From: an uncultured bacterium
GTDB taxonomy: Bacteria > Bacteroidota > Bacteroidia > Bacteroidales > CAIXTV01
Direction: 5' to 3'
Length of the DNA stretch: 41,339 nt
Assembly: GCA_903922465.1 (NCBI GenBank)
Contig: CAIXTV010000150.1
Location: 1-41,339 of the forward strand
In this document: piece after piece, positions 25,783 to 34,746 of the stretch
Layout: each line of letters starts with the position of its first letter
Numbering within the stretch: position 1 is the first letter of the stretch
The notes under the pieces: generated by a model
What the model was told of the DNA's origin: nothing
The model's input: the letters and a program-made list of their open reading frames with translations, nothing else
The model's database searches: none
Translations under genes and position numbers: made by a program

Positions 25783-28209
25783 TTGAAAAAACTAATCTCT
25801 TTCATTCTTCTCTGTTTTATACTAAGTGTTTCGCTTGTTAATGCACAGGAACAAATACTTAGTGGTAAAGTGATTGATTCCTTAAGCAGAGAAGTTTTAC
25901 CATTTGTAAACATCACCATCAACAACACTTTTCAGGGCACAACTGCTGATATTGACGGGAAGTTTACTGTACGTTTTAAAGGGAATATTGAATTTCTTAA
26001 ATTCAGTTACATAGGTTATGATCCTTTGAGATATGAGATTCACAGCTTGAGCCACAATCTGAAAATTGAAATGATTAAAAAGAAACTTGAGTTGAAGGAA
26101 GTGGAGATATTTCCTGGTCTTAATCCAGCTCATAGAATCATAGATAGTGTTTTTAGATACAGCAATATGAATAATCCTGAAAAGATGCATTCTTTTGCCT
26201 TTACTTCCTATAATAAAATGTCGTTTACAGCTGATTTGGGTGTCGATTCTCTTATAAAACCAGACGAAAGTGATACTAATATGGTGAACACTCTAAAGTT
26301 TATGAAAAATCAATACTTCTTTTTAATGGAAAGTGTGAATAAAAGACAGTTTCTTCATCCCGATAAAAATTACGAGAAAATTATTGCTAGCCACGTTTCG
26401 GGATTTAAAGATCCTTTATTGGCTTTAATTATGAATAGTTTTCAATCATTCTCCTTTTATAATGAATGGATTTCACTTGCAGGTGAAAACTATATAAATC
26501 CGATTAGTTCTGGTAGCACTTCAAAATATCTTTTCATTTTGCAAGACACCACTTACAGCGGAAAAGATACCGTATTCATCATCACTTTCAGGCCTTTTAA
26601 AAATAAAAATTTCGAAGGATTGAAAGGGACAATGTATATTAATTCTAACGGCTGGGCAGTGCAGAATGTAATGGCTGAACCTTCTAAGAAAAAGGGAGGC
26701 ATTGGAATAAAAATCCAACAACAATATGAATTTGCGCAAGGGAAGCAATGGTTTCCAAGTCAGTTGAACACCGATGTTACTTTTAACAATACATCAATTA
26801 ATGGTTTTCATATTATTGGTACGGGTAGGACATATATCAGAGAAATTGAGATTGATCCTCCCTTGAAAAATAATCAGTTTAGTAATGTGGACGTAGAAAT
26901 AGCTCCTGAAGCTATTGGAATGTCAGATGATTTTTGGAAACAATACCGCAAAGATTCGCTCAGTTTTAAGGAAAAAAACACCTATGTTATTATCGACAGT
27001 TTAAGCAAAGAATTACATCTCGAGAAGAAATTAAATGGCTTGAGATACTTTTTGTCAGGAAGTCTTCCTTGGGGGCCTGTTGATATTGATTTATACAGCA
27101 TATTAAATGCAAATGAGTATGAAGGAATTCGTTTGGGATTGGGATTATATACTAACGATAAAATCTCCCGCACTTTCACATTAGGTGGATATGCCGCCTA
27201 TGGTTTTAGTGATGAAGCCATTAAATATGGTGCTTCTTTTAAATGTATCCTAAACCAAAAGCATGATATTTCATTTAAGTTAGCCTATATTAAAGATATT
27301 TCAGAAACCGGTTCGGTTAGTTTTTTCGATGACAGAAGCGGTTTAGGAAGCGATTTTTATCGCACAGTATTTTTAAAATCTTTTGACGACATAGAACAAA
27401 AGACCTTTTCGTTTCAATTTAAATCGCTACGATATCTGACTACCTATATTTCTTTATCTCAATATCAAAAGAAACCTCTTTATACCTATCAGTTTGATAA
27501 TTTCATTTCCGATACGTCAAACCCATCAGAACCAACTTTTAATTTCACTGAACTTCAGCTTTGTTTACGTTATGCTTACAACGAAAAATACATTCAAAAC
27601 ATTGACTATAAGATGAAAATGGAAACCAATTATCCTGTCCTGTGGATACAATATAGCAGAGGGTTTAATGATTTACTTGATGGAGGTTTTGAATTCAACC
27701 GGATTGATGTTAAGTTGGAGAAATCTTTTTACATAAAATATCTAGGAAAATCTTCCTTTCAGTTGTTAGCAGGTTACACCGACAGCCGTTTGCCATACAG
27801 CAATCTTTATAATGGCCGAGGCAGTAATAACGATTGGTATATTTATGCATCAAGGAGCTTTTCAACTATGGGAATCAATGAATTCACTATGAGCCGTTAT
27901 GCATCCTTGTTCTTCACTCATAATTTCGGAAAATTGTTGTTCAGGACAAAAGGGTTCGAACCCGAACCTGTTTTATGTGGCAATATGTTGTTTGGCGATT
28001 TGGGGAATTCCGAGAAACATCAAAATTTAGCTGTTCCCCTAAAAAATCCTTCATTGGGTTATTACGAAGCAGGACTCATGATACTTAATGTTTATAAATC
28101 ATCTCTTTCCTCTCTTGGTTGCGGCGCTTTTTATCGCTTAGGACCTTATTCACATATGACTTTCGACAATAATATTGCTTTTAGGTGGACGCTGGGAGTT
28201 AATTTGTAA
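25783..28209 (+). CDS. DUF5686 / carboxypeptidase-regulatory-like outer membrane protein
   Basis: This ~808-residue protein starts with a signal peptide (KKLISFILLCFILSVSLVNA), then a CarboxypepD_reg-like beta-sandwich (LSGKVIDSLSREVLPFVNIT, about 25-110). A long DUF5686 region follows, rich in alternating strands and ending in aromatic beta-strands (FRWTLGVNL), consistent with an outer-membrane beta-barrel. Such proteins are common in Bacteroidota; function is not established. No ATG fits: the frame opens with TTG at 25693, but a second TTG at 25783 sits exactly at the start of the signal peptide (M-K-K-L-I-S-F), so I choose it. It is divergent from ade and convergent with the Smr gene. Confidence 0.85.
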   Translation: MKKLISFILLCFILSVSLVNAQEQILSGKVIDSLSREVLPFVNITINNTFQGTTADIDGKFTVRFKGNIEFLKFSYIGYDPLRYEIHSLSHNLKIEMIKKKLELKEVEIFPGLNPAHRIIDSVFRYSNMNNPEKMHSFAFTSYNKMSFTADLGVDSLIKPDESDTNMVNTLKFMKNQYFFLMESVNKRQFLHPDKNYEKIIASHVSGFKDPLLALIMNSFQSFSFYNEWISLAGENYINPISSGSTSKYLFILQDTTYSGKDTVFIITFRPFKNKNFEGLKGTMYINSNGWAVQNVMAEPSKKKGGIGIKIQQQYEFAQGKQWFPSQLNTDVTFNNTSINGFHIIGTGRTYIREIEIDPPLKNNQFSNVDVEIAPEAIGMSDDFWKQYRKDSLSFKEKNTYVIIDSLSKELHLEKKLNGLRYFLSGSLPWGPVDIDLYSILNANEYEGIRLGLGLYTNDKISRTFTLGGYAAYGFSDEAIKYGASFKCILNQKHDISFKLAYIKDISETGSVSFFDDRSGLGSDFYRTVFLKSFDDIEQKTFSFQFKSLRYLTTYISLSQYQKKPLYTYQFDNFISDTSNPSEPTFNFTELQLCLRYAYNEKYIQNIDYKMKMETNYPVLWIQYSRGFNDLLDGGFEFNRIDVKLEKSFYIKYLGKSSFQLLAGYTDSRLPYSNLYNGRGSNNDWYIYASRSFSTMGINEFTMSRYASLFFTHNFGKLLFRTKGFEPEPVLCGNMLFGDLGNSEKHQNLAVPLKNPSLGYYEAGLMILNVYKSSLSSLGCGAFYRLGPYSHMTFDNNIAFRWTLGVNL

Positions 28210-28272
28210 TGATAAATTGCATTTGCATGAAAAATCAGAAGAGGTTATAAAGCTTGATTTATCAATTGAAAA

Positions 28273-28527
28273 CTAATGCCTGAAATACACAAATATCTTT
28301 CCGAAATTATTGCTGTCTTTTTCAATGCGATGGTATAATTGCTTGATTTCTTTTTGAGCCAAAAAGCGAAGCACTTTCTTTTTCAATTGCCCACTTCCTT
28401 TGCCGGGAATAATTTCAATCCAGTCGATCTTTCTATCGTTGGCTTCTTCCATTATTTCCTGCAGAGCAGCGTCAATCTTTTTACCTTTATTGTAAATTTC
28501 GTGAAGATCTAAAACCAGTCGCGACAT
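28273..28527 (-). CDS. Stand-alone Smr domain protein
   Basis: The 84-residue protein is a single Smr domain, a nuclease/nucleic-acid-binding module related to the C-terminus of MutS2. It shows the L-D-L-H motif (L-V-L-D-L-H-E) near the start and I-I-P-G-K-G-S-G-Q-L-K-K-K-V near residues 39-52, where the family has G-x-G followed by L-R/K. The usual His of GKGxH is Ser here. A TATTTTTG promoter element lies at 28545-28552 on the minus strand, about 18 nt upstream of the ATG. It may act in RNA or DNA cleavage, but that is family-based inference. Confidence 0.82.
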   Translation of the reverse strand: MSRLVLDLHEIYNKGKKIDAALQEIMEEANDRKIDWIEIIPGKGSGQLKKKVLRFLAQKEIKQLYHRIEKDSNNFGKIFVYFRH

Positions 28528-28544
28528 CGTATTAAATTATGATG

Positions 28545-28552
28545 CAAAAATA
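28545..28552 (-). promoter_or_regulatory. -7 promoter element for the Smr gene
   Basis: Minus-strand TATTTTTG matches TAnnTTTG, placed 18-25 nt upstream of the ATG at 28527. It separates the Smr gene from the GH85 gene upstream. No clear -33 TTG at the expected spacing. Confidence 0.45.
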
Positions 28553-28597
28553 CTATTATTAATAATTCTAAGCCCTTCTTAAGATTAGTTTTGCAGA

Positions 28598-30511
28598 TTA
28601 ATACACTATTAACTTCCCAAAACGGCTTACTTTTCCTGCACGAAACTCATAGGTATATACATTGTTATTGGGCAAAGTAAAACTCTGGATTTCTCCTCTT
28701 AAAATAGTCTTCGTAAAGACATACCTCCCTTGCAAATCATATATATGAAGTTGTCCTGCTTCATTCCCATCATAAGAAACAGAAACCACTCCCTCAGATG
28801 GATTAGGATAAACAACTAATGAATTAGATTTTAGTAAGAGAGGTTGAATTTGGGTTCCTGAAGTGCTTTCAATATTTATTTTACCCAAATGCAAACTAAA
28901 TGGCCCCGAAGAAGAAATATGTAACAGAATCTCAATTAGGGTATCAGAAACAGCAACATTGAAATCGTTATTCGTTAGGACTTCCCAATTCCCACTTAGG
29001 CTTGGATAAAACGAAGAAACAACAGGAGTAATACTATTCTTCTTTCTCAATTCAACAGAAACCGAATCGATGGTATTAGAAGAAGACTTAAGAGCAAGTT
29101 CAATATTTAATCTGTCGCTTATGGTGACCATTTCTGTAGAATAAAGAGGAATAGTATAACTTCCTGTGGCCGCAGCAACTATCGACAAAGAAGAACCTCC
29201 CGAAAATGCTGTGTTAAAATCATAATTTATACTAAGACTATTAGCATAAAAAGTCCATGAAGGCAAAGGTGATTGATGTGAGATATTGCTCCACGAACCT
29301 GATATTAATATGTTTCCATTATCGTAATAATTAAATCCATGTCCTGTATTGAAATCAGTTTGAAATGGTAATGAAATAATATTGCTGCGCACAGGTATAT
29401 AGTTCCCAATGCCCTTCCAAGTTGAATCCACATTAAAAGGGTCCTGATCTACACCTGAAAATATTTTTCTTTCTGAGCTATAAAAAGCATTATAAGCCGA
29501 CGAATCGGTATTAAAAGTAGAAAATGTAGCGTAATTAAAAGTGAAATTGGGAGCAAATAGTGCAATGGAAGTTTTGGCAACTCCATTTGTAATAATTTTA
29601 TCTATCCAACTATAACTGCTAAAAGCTGGTTGCGCAGTACGTCCGGGCCAAATATCTGCTCCAGTATATACATTAAATGGACTAAATCCCAGTCCTGTTG
29701 CATAGGTATTCGATCCACTGACGGTTGAAGTTGATGACCATGAATAATTTGTAAACAAACCCGTTGAATGTTGGAAAAAATATGCATTGCTGGAGTTCAA
29801 ACAGTTTTGATACGAAACCGAACCACTCTGAAGCATGGCATCGTACCAAATTACTTCACCAGCATATGCACTATCGAGTTTTTTTACGAATAATGAAGCC
29901 AAAGCTCCGGTTGTTGAGTTAACCGATGTTTCGAAATTAAGCAGCCACCCATCAAAGTTATAGTAGTTGGCTATTTCTATCATTTTCGCGGCAGCAATAA
30001 AATTCCCAAAAGCATCTTGTTGCAAAAAACTCTGAACTGCAGTTTGTGATCCTCCATAAACAGCAGGAGCCATAAACACTGTCCCTATCACCTTAACTCC
30101 ATTTTTATGTGCCGCATCAACCCACGATTTGGCAGGTATGATAATAGGTGTACTTGCACTTCCGCCAAACCACGAAAGAATATCGATATATTGCCAATGC
30201 GAGAAATTAAAAAGATTAAACTTTGCGGCAGAATCGATATACGTTCCAAAATTATTCATCCCATCGGGACAATACAGTATTTTGGCATTCGAATCGAGTA
30301 AAGTTCCATACTGATAGTTAGGCGAAATCTTTCGTTCACATATAGGAATAGTAGAAATATTCTGAGGAGTAATGCTTGAAGGCTGCCAGTTTAAAAGTTC
30401 GCTTATTGTGAACTTAAGCGCTGGCTGCGCTCTTAGTTCTGGCGAAAACAGCACGATTATGAAGACAGTCAGACAATAGGCAAGGCAACGATTATGAAAA
30501 GTAGATTTCAT
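28598..30511 (-). CDS. Secreted GH85 endo-beta-N-acetylglucosaminidase with T9SS type A signal
   Basis: The 637-residue protein should cleave the chitobiose core of N-glycans outside the cell. After a signal peptide (ending LRAQ) comes a GH85 catalytic domain (~30-370). F-S-H-W-Q-Y-I-D-I-L-S-W-F, S-W-V-D-A-A-H-K-N-G-V-K-V-I-G-T and Y-Y-N-F-D-G-W-L-L-N-F-E match the family. The final motif supplies the catalytic pair N192/E194, corresponding to the Asn/Glu of substrate-assisted GH85 enzymes. I-W-Y-D-A-M-L-Q-S-G with Y-Q-N is also typical. A beta-sandwich (~390-550) and a T9SS type A sorting domain (VYPNPSEG...IYDLQGRYV) end it. No other glycan-degradation genes are adjacent. Confidence 0.88.
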   Translation of the reverse strand: MKSTFHNRCLAYCLTVFIIVLFSPELRAQPALKFTISELLNWQPSSITPQNISTIPICERKISPNYQYGTLLDSNAKILYCPDGMNNFGTYIDSAAKFNLFNFSHWQYIDILSWFGGSASTPIIIPAKSWVDAAHKNGVKVIGTVFMAPAVYGGSQTAVQSFLQQDAFGNFIAAAKMIEIANYYNFDGWLLNFETSVNSTTGALASLFVKKLDSAYAGEVIWYDAMLQSGSVSYQNCLNSSNAYFFQHSTGLFTNYSWSSTSTVSGSNTYATGLGFSPFNVYTGADIWPGRTAQPAFSSYSWIDKIITNGVAKTSIALFAPNFTFNYATFSTFNTDSSAYNAFYSSERKIFSGVDQDPFNVDSTWKGIGNYIPVRSNIISLPFQTDFNTGHGFNYYDNGNILISGSWSNISHQSPLPSWTFYANSLSINYDFNTAFSGGSSLSIVAAATGSYTIPLYSTEMVTISDRLNIELALKSSSNTIDSVSVELRKKNSITPVVSSFYPSLSGNWEVLTNNDFNVAVSDTLIEILLHISSSGPFSLHLGKINIESTSGTQIQPLLLKSNSLVVYPNPSEGVVSVSYDGNEAGQLHIYDLQGRYVFTKTILRGEIQSFTLPNNNVYTYEFRAGKVSRFGKLIVY

Positions 30512-30592
30512 CTTTAGAGCAATTATAATTTATGGTAAAGGTAAGCTTTATTTCAATTGCCTTACGAAATAAATACTCATAGCATCTCCAAT

Positions 30593-32446
30593 TTATCCAG
30601 AAAAATTACTTTCCACAAAATACATATCTATCATTCCTTTATTCTTAGCTTGTATTTTTCCACGATAAGTGCAATTAAATTTATCTTTAACCAAATCATA
30701 AGTAGTTTCACTAATATTCACTTTCCCTTCTTCTCCACCGCTTTCCATACGTGATGCAACATTTACAGTATCGCCCCAGATGTCATAAGCAAACTTCTTC
30801 ACACCAACTATTCCTGCAACAACAGGACCAGTATGTATGCCTATTCTTACTTCAAAAAAAGGTGCACCCATGGCTATTTTATTTGCTTTTCCTGTTTCAA
30901 TAAACCGAAGTATTTCGAAGGCTGCACAAATTGCATCTGTTGCATGCGTTGTATTTGGATTAGGCAATCCTCCTGCAGCCATATACGAATCGCCAATGGT
31001 TTTTATTTTCTCTAATCCATGCTTCTCCATTATTAAATCGAAAGCCGAAAAACATTCGTGAATATCTTTAACCAGTTCCTTAGGACTTAACTTTTCCGAA
31101 ACAATAGTGAAACCTTTAAAGTCGGTAAACAATACCGTAACCTCATCAATTAATTTTGCATCGGCACTCCCTTTCAATTTTAATTCTTCCGCAACCTCGA
31201 ATGGGAGTATATTCAGCAATAAATTCTCAGAGCGTTCTTTTTCTTCTGAAATAATTTTATTCTTTCCCTCTAAGGCAATATTTGCATTTTGTTTTATTTT
31301 ATACCTGCTGTATAATACAATCAGCAGCAGTAGCAGAAGAGCTGAACCTATAAGGAATGAATTCCTGAGAATTCTCTCTTTTTGAATTTGTTGTAAGGCA
31401 ATTTCCTTATCTTTTATCTGACTAATTTTCTGATCATTTATCTTCCTCTTAAAATCGAACATACTTTGCATGTCAGCGACCTTTTGTTTAGTGCTTCCTT
31501 TAAAGAAAGTGTCTTTAGTGGTGCTCAATAAATCGAGATAATAGTATGCTTTTTTAAAATTTCCTTTGCGAGCATAGGCTTTACTTAATGTGGCTGTTGC
31601 CTCAACAAAGCTTATTTCATCAGACGAAGTGCTTGACATATTAAAGCTAAGCTGAGCATAATAAATAGCCTTTTCAATATTATTAGCCTGTAAATATACT
31701 GCTGAAACAAAAGCATAGGGCCTGCTTAAGTAACTCAATTCATTTTTAACTTTTAATTGGTCGATGGCTTTATTCAAATAGTAAAAAGCTGAATCGTGCT
31801 GATGCATTTTCGAATATAATTTACCCAAATACATATAACATTCATTTAGCCTGATTTGATTATTTCTTTTCTTATAAGCGTTTATCGACTTTGAGAAATA
31901 CTTTTTTGCTTCAGGAAAAATTTCTAATTCCGAATAAGATAATGCCATAAGGTAGTTTGATGTTGCATTATCGGAATAAGTCAATGAGAGTTTGAAGTTT
32001 TTTATTGCATCTTCATAATATTGTAAAATATAACTTGTCAATCCCAACTGAAGATAGCATTTCGATATGCCTAGGCTATCGTCTAGGCTCACGAAAACAG
32101 AAAGACTTTCGAGGAAGCATGGAGTAGAAATGGCATAACTATGTGTGCTTGCAATATGGAACTTCCCTTGATTTAATAAAGCTTCTGCCAGTCCTTTCGA
32201 ATATTTCAATCGTCTAGCTAATTTCGTTGCCTTATCTGAATAAAACCCGACACTATCTTTTCTGTTTCCTGATTCTTTTTCCCAATATTTTAAGGTTATT
32301 TTATTAAGAAGATCTACTTTCAGTGTATTTTCTCCACAATTTTTTAATAGTGCCAATAAAGAATCGAGACCACTATCAATATTATTCTGAGTAAGTCCAC
32401 TCAATACAAACAGTAGCATTAGTAATGAGAAAATCTTTTTTTTCAT
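30593..32446 (-). CDS. TPR-sensor membrane adenylate cyclase (class III)
   Basis: This 617-residue protein has a signal peptide (MKKKIFSLLMLLFVLSGLTQ), TPR repeats at about 40-300, a membrane segment (SFLIGSALLLLLLIVLYSRY, about 350-372), a short coiled coil and a class III cyclase domain (about 420-612). Metal Asp residues are in VLFTDFKGFT and TIGDSYMAAGG; the Lys in EKIKTIG and Asp in FAYDIWGD indicate ATP rather than GTP; N-V-A-S-R is present. The catalytic domain and the S-E-N-L-L-L-N-I-L-P linker are very similar to those of the 17550 cyclase, so the two are paralogues with different sensors. An alternative ATG lies three codons upstream (32455). It has a well-spaced promoter. Confidence 0.9.
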   Translation of the reverse strand: MKKKIFSLLMLLFVLSGLTQNNIDSGLDSLLALLKNCGENTLKVDLLNKITLKYWEKESGNRKDSVGFYSDKATKLARRLKYSKGLAEALLNQGKFHIASTHSYAISTPCFLESLSVFVSLDDSLGISKCYLQLGLTSYILQYYEDAIKNFKLSLTYSDNATSNYLMALSYSELEIFPEAKKYFSKSINAYKKRNNQIRLNECYMYLGKLYSKMHQHDSAFYYLNKAIDQLKVKNELSYLSRPYAFVSAVYLQANNIEKAIYYAQLSFNMSSTSSDEISFVEATATLSKAYARKGNFKKAYYYLDLLSTTKDTFFKGSTKQKVADMQSMFDFKRKINDQKISQIKDKEIALQQIQKERILRNSFLIGSALLLLLLIVLYSRYKIKQNANIALEGKNKIISEEKERSENLLLNILPFEVAEELKLKGSADAKLIDEVTVLFTDFKGFTIVSEKLSPKELVKDIHECFSAFDLIMEKHGLEKIKTIGDSYMAAGGLPNPNTTHATDAICAAFEILRFIETGKANKIAMGAPFFEVRIGIHTGPVVAGIVGVKKFAYDIWGDTVNVASRMESGGEEGKVNISETTYDLVKDKFNCTYRGKIQAKNKGMIDMYFVESNFSG

Positions 32447-32547
32447 TGCTCTCATCTGGGTTTAATAAAAATAATTTTCTAACACATTGTAAGATATTGG
32501 GTTTACAGTAGCAAATCTAATTTAATTCGATACATGAAAATGATATA

Positions 32548-32578
32548 CAAAGGTACAATTTATTTTTTTCAACCACAA
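32548..32578 (-). promoter_or_regulatory. Consensus promoter for the TPR cyclase
   Basis: Minus strand: TTG (32578-32576), 20-nt spacer, TACCTTTG (32555-32548). This fits the -33/-7 consensus and gives a leader of about 95 nt. Confidence 0.65.
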
Positions 32579-32605
32579 TTTCTTTCTTTTTCTATTTGCA
32601 TGCAA

Positions 32606-32636
32606 AAAGGCTCAACCAACAGTCAAGCCTTTTTAA
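32606..32636 (-). terminator. Rho-independent terminator
   Basis: AAAAAGGCT (32606-32614) and AGCCTTTTT (32628-32636) form a 9-bp stem with U-tract potential on both strands. Nearest upstream gene on the minus strand is the one at 33056-33766, about 420 nt away. Confidence 0.55.
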
Positions 32637-33055
32637 TTTACGATTTATAATTTATTAGGTTGTGGGTTTTTTCTTTGTTTGCCCATACTAACTATCAATG
32701 CCAAGATTGGAGGGAGGGATTAAAGGTTTTTATTCTTTGTATGTATAGCTCTTCATTTTTTTGTTCAGAACATCTCTGTTTTGAGCTAAAACATCTCTGT
32801 TTTGTTCAATATTTATTTGCTTAATATAAAACGACCCCTTCAATGCATTAAATTAGGTTGCTTTTATAAAAAATAAGTTTATTCTTTTTCAAAGCCTCCT
32901 TTCATTTATAAATTAAAATTAAGCATGTAAATATAATATCAAGGAATTGAGCAAAGAAAGAAAACTTCCCGAATACTTCCAGCAATCTTCTGCGAGTTAG
33001 GTTTGATAAGGGTTTTAAGAAGTGATTTTAGCTGTGTTTTTTATTTAGCTCTTAA

Positions 33056-33766
33056 TTATTTTATATCCTTAGCGCATAATTTCTCAATAAATTCGTCGAC
33101 TACACGAATAATCAATGTGTATTTTTCGGGATTGTTGTTGATTCTTGTAATCCATTTACTTATGGCATTTGAATCAAGCAACTTGCCTTCACAAGCAATA
33201 TGTCGGCAAGCTGCTTCAATATAACCCTTGCCACGGCTGGCTTTAATACATTTAATTTCATGCAGGCGAAATATCAAGTAAGATAAAAATGAAATGCGAT
33301 AAAAAAGACAATGAAAAACGATCTGAGGACGCTTATTATCGAAAAAATCATTTATCGAAAACACTTTGTTAAACCAAAAGGTTCTTTGCAATAAAACTCC
33401 AAGTAATTCTATTTTCTCATTAACATCATCCCAAACTAAAAATATCACATTGTTCAATTTTGAATGTATTCCTCCATTAGGAGAAATAAAAACCTGCCTG
33501 ATGTCAACTTCACACACACACATTTCTTTCCAAATCAATCCTATTCTTTCCTGGAGTAAGAGATCCAATTCATTTCCATTATCGTCAAAATCTTCAATAA
33601 GTTGCAGACCAATTTCTTTTAAAACATTAAAGGCAATATGCGTAATAGCACTATTTTTAATTTTAATAAGATGCAAGGTTATTTCGGTTAGAACCCCCTC
33701 AACAATAAAATTCAATCTTTCATGGTCTATCTCCTGAATTTGCTCGTTGGGTTTTAAAGCCAACAC
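33056..33766 (-). CDS. Hypothetical protein, possibly frameshifted at its N-terminus
   Basis: I do not recognise this 236-residue soluble protein. It is helix-rich, with the patterns ERLNFIVEGVLTEITLHLIK and ISKWITRINNNPEKYTLIIR. The only start in this frame is GTG at 33766, with no ATG. The frame actually stays open back to a TAG at 33821-33823 and the extra codons read like protein (IKAFPDICFIFEQYYVFV). Just upstream, in another frame, an ATG at 33882 opens a 22-residue helix (see the next entry), so the real gene may begin there with a frameshift in the AAATAAAA run near 33812-33820. The last ~60 residues (GKGYIEAACRHIACEGKLLD) resemble a short helical, possibly DNA-binding region, but this is weak. 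Confidence 0.6.
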   Translation of the reverse strand: MLALKPNEQIQEIDHERLNFIVEGVLTEITLHLIKIKNSAITHIAFNVLKEIGLQLIEDFDDNGNELDLLLQERIGLIWKEMCVCEVDIRQVFISPNGGIHSKLNNVIFLVWDDVNEKIELLGVLLQRTFWFNKVFSINDFFDNKRPQIVFHCLFYRISFLSYLIFRLHEIKCIKASRGKGYIEAACRHIACEGKLLDSNAISKWITRINNNPEKYTLIIRVVDEFIEKLCAKDIK

Positions 33767-33813
33767 AAAAACATAATACTGTTCAAATATAAAACATATA
33801 TCAGGAAAGGCTT

Positions 33814-33882
33814 TTATTTGCTAATCTGGCGCTTCGCCTCAGAAGAGATTTCCTTCTGCAAAATGCTATCGAGAATCTTCAT
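33814..33882 (-). CDS. Short open frame, possible N-terminus of the 33056 gene
   Basis: An ATG at 33882 opens 22 codons (MKILDSILQKEISSEAKRQI then S-K) ending TAA at 33814-33816. The peptide is a plausible amphipathic helix. It is either a leader peptide or the true N-terminus of the following gene separated by a frameshift. No TAnnTTTG element is seen upstream. Confidence 0.3.
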   Translation of the reverse strand: MKILDSILQKEISSEAKRQISK

Positions 33883-34335
33883 ACGAATGTGTATTAAATG
33901 AATACTAAGTCAACTTGAAATTTTAGGTAAAATTAGCTAAATTGTTATACATAACTCAAAATAAATTGATTTTTTTCAAGATTTTTCTTTTGAAGAAAAC
34001 TCTGCTTAATTCAATGAAAGTTTAAAGCTATTTGATCGATATAGGCTTAATCTTTAAGGATTGATACCAAAAAACAGCAATTTCCCACTATAAATAAAAT
34101 CTACTTTTCGTTTTTGGAACTAAATTAAAATAAATTTTAGGTGAGTTTACGATTACTGAAATCACTACTACTGCTCATTACTATTAAGGAAATAGGGTTT
34201 CTTTCGAAAAATACATTTTGAAGAAAACAAAATAAATCCAAAACATTTAATCTATTTCATTAATTAGTCGTATCTTTGTGTAATCATTTTTTTGATTAAC
34301 ATATATTTAATTATAATCGTCAAAAACAAAAAGCA
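33883..34335. other. Divergent intergenic region upstream of the secretion operon
   Basis: About 450 AT-rich nt. The right end carries the promoter element of the 34336 operon. I see no gene, tRNA or repeat in the rest. Confidence 0.5.
34271..34278 (+). promoter_or_regulatory. -7 promoter element for the 34336-40422 operon
   Basis: TATCTTTG matches TAnnTTTG and lies 57 nt before the first ATG. No good -33 TTG at 19-21 nt. Confidence 0.5.
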
Positions 34336-34701
34336 ATGAAAAACCGCACATTCCCTTTCTTTTACAAAGCAGTAAGCGTGTTACTGTTTACAATATTCCT
34401 TACACAAGTAGGCTTAGCGCAAAAGGATTTCAACAATAAAACACAGCAAGATTCAATTTCAAAAAAGGGAACAAAGCCAACAAATCGACTTGTTCAACGT
34501 ATTTCGCTTAGCGGAAAAAACGATAAAACAACCCTAAAGGGTAGCACAACAAATCTCTTAATTTATAATATTGCAAAAGCAGGCATTAGCCCGAATGATG
34601 TGTATCCAGGATATTATCAAAATGTTGGAACAACAGAACAACCCAATTGGCAAAGAGTGGATGTTACGGTTAAAAATGCCAACAAAACAAAAGAACAATA
34701 A
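34336..34701 (+). CDS. Small exported protein of the secretion operon
   Basis: This 121-residue protein has a signal peptide (FYKAVSVLLFTIFLTQVGLA, cleavage near AQ) and a short mature part rich in Lys, Thr and Asn. The conserved-looking end reads D-V-Y-P-G-Y-Y-Q-N-V-G-T, then P-N-W-Q-R-V-D. G-Y-Y-x-N-x-G-T-x-x-x-P-x-W strings occur in other exported Bacteroidota proteins as I recall, but I cannot name a function. It is the first gene of a three-gene run (gaps of 45 and 33 nt) ending with two T9SS cargo proteins, so a role with them (surface attachment or assembly) is likely. No sorting domain of its own is present. Confidence 0.65.
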   Translation: MKNRTFPFFYKAVSVLLFTIFLTQVGLAQKDFNNKTQQDSISKKGTKPTNRLVQRISLSGKNDKTTLKGSTTNLLIYNIAKAGISPNDVYPGYYQNVGTTEQPNWQRVDVTVKNANKTKEQ

Positions 34702-34746
34702 TTATTTCCAATTTAGAAAAACACAGAATATCAAATTGGTAAAAGG

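Larger units (their letters stand above)
32456..33055. other. Intergenic region between the TPR cyclase and the unknown 33056 gene
   Basis: About 600 nt with no gene. It holds the cyclase promoter, a bidirectional hairpin terminator (32606-32636) and two copies of AACATCTCTGTTTTG (32769 and 32790) 21 bp apart. The rest is unremarkable AT-rich sequence. Confidence 0.55.

Noticed and set aside
30833-31385. Plus-strand frames within the TPR cyclase
   Set aside because: They are antisense to its conserved cyclase domain.
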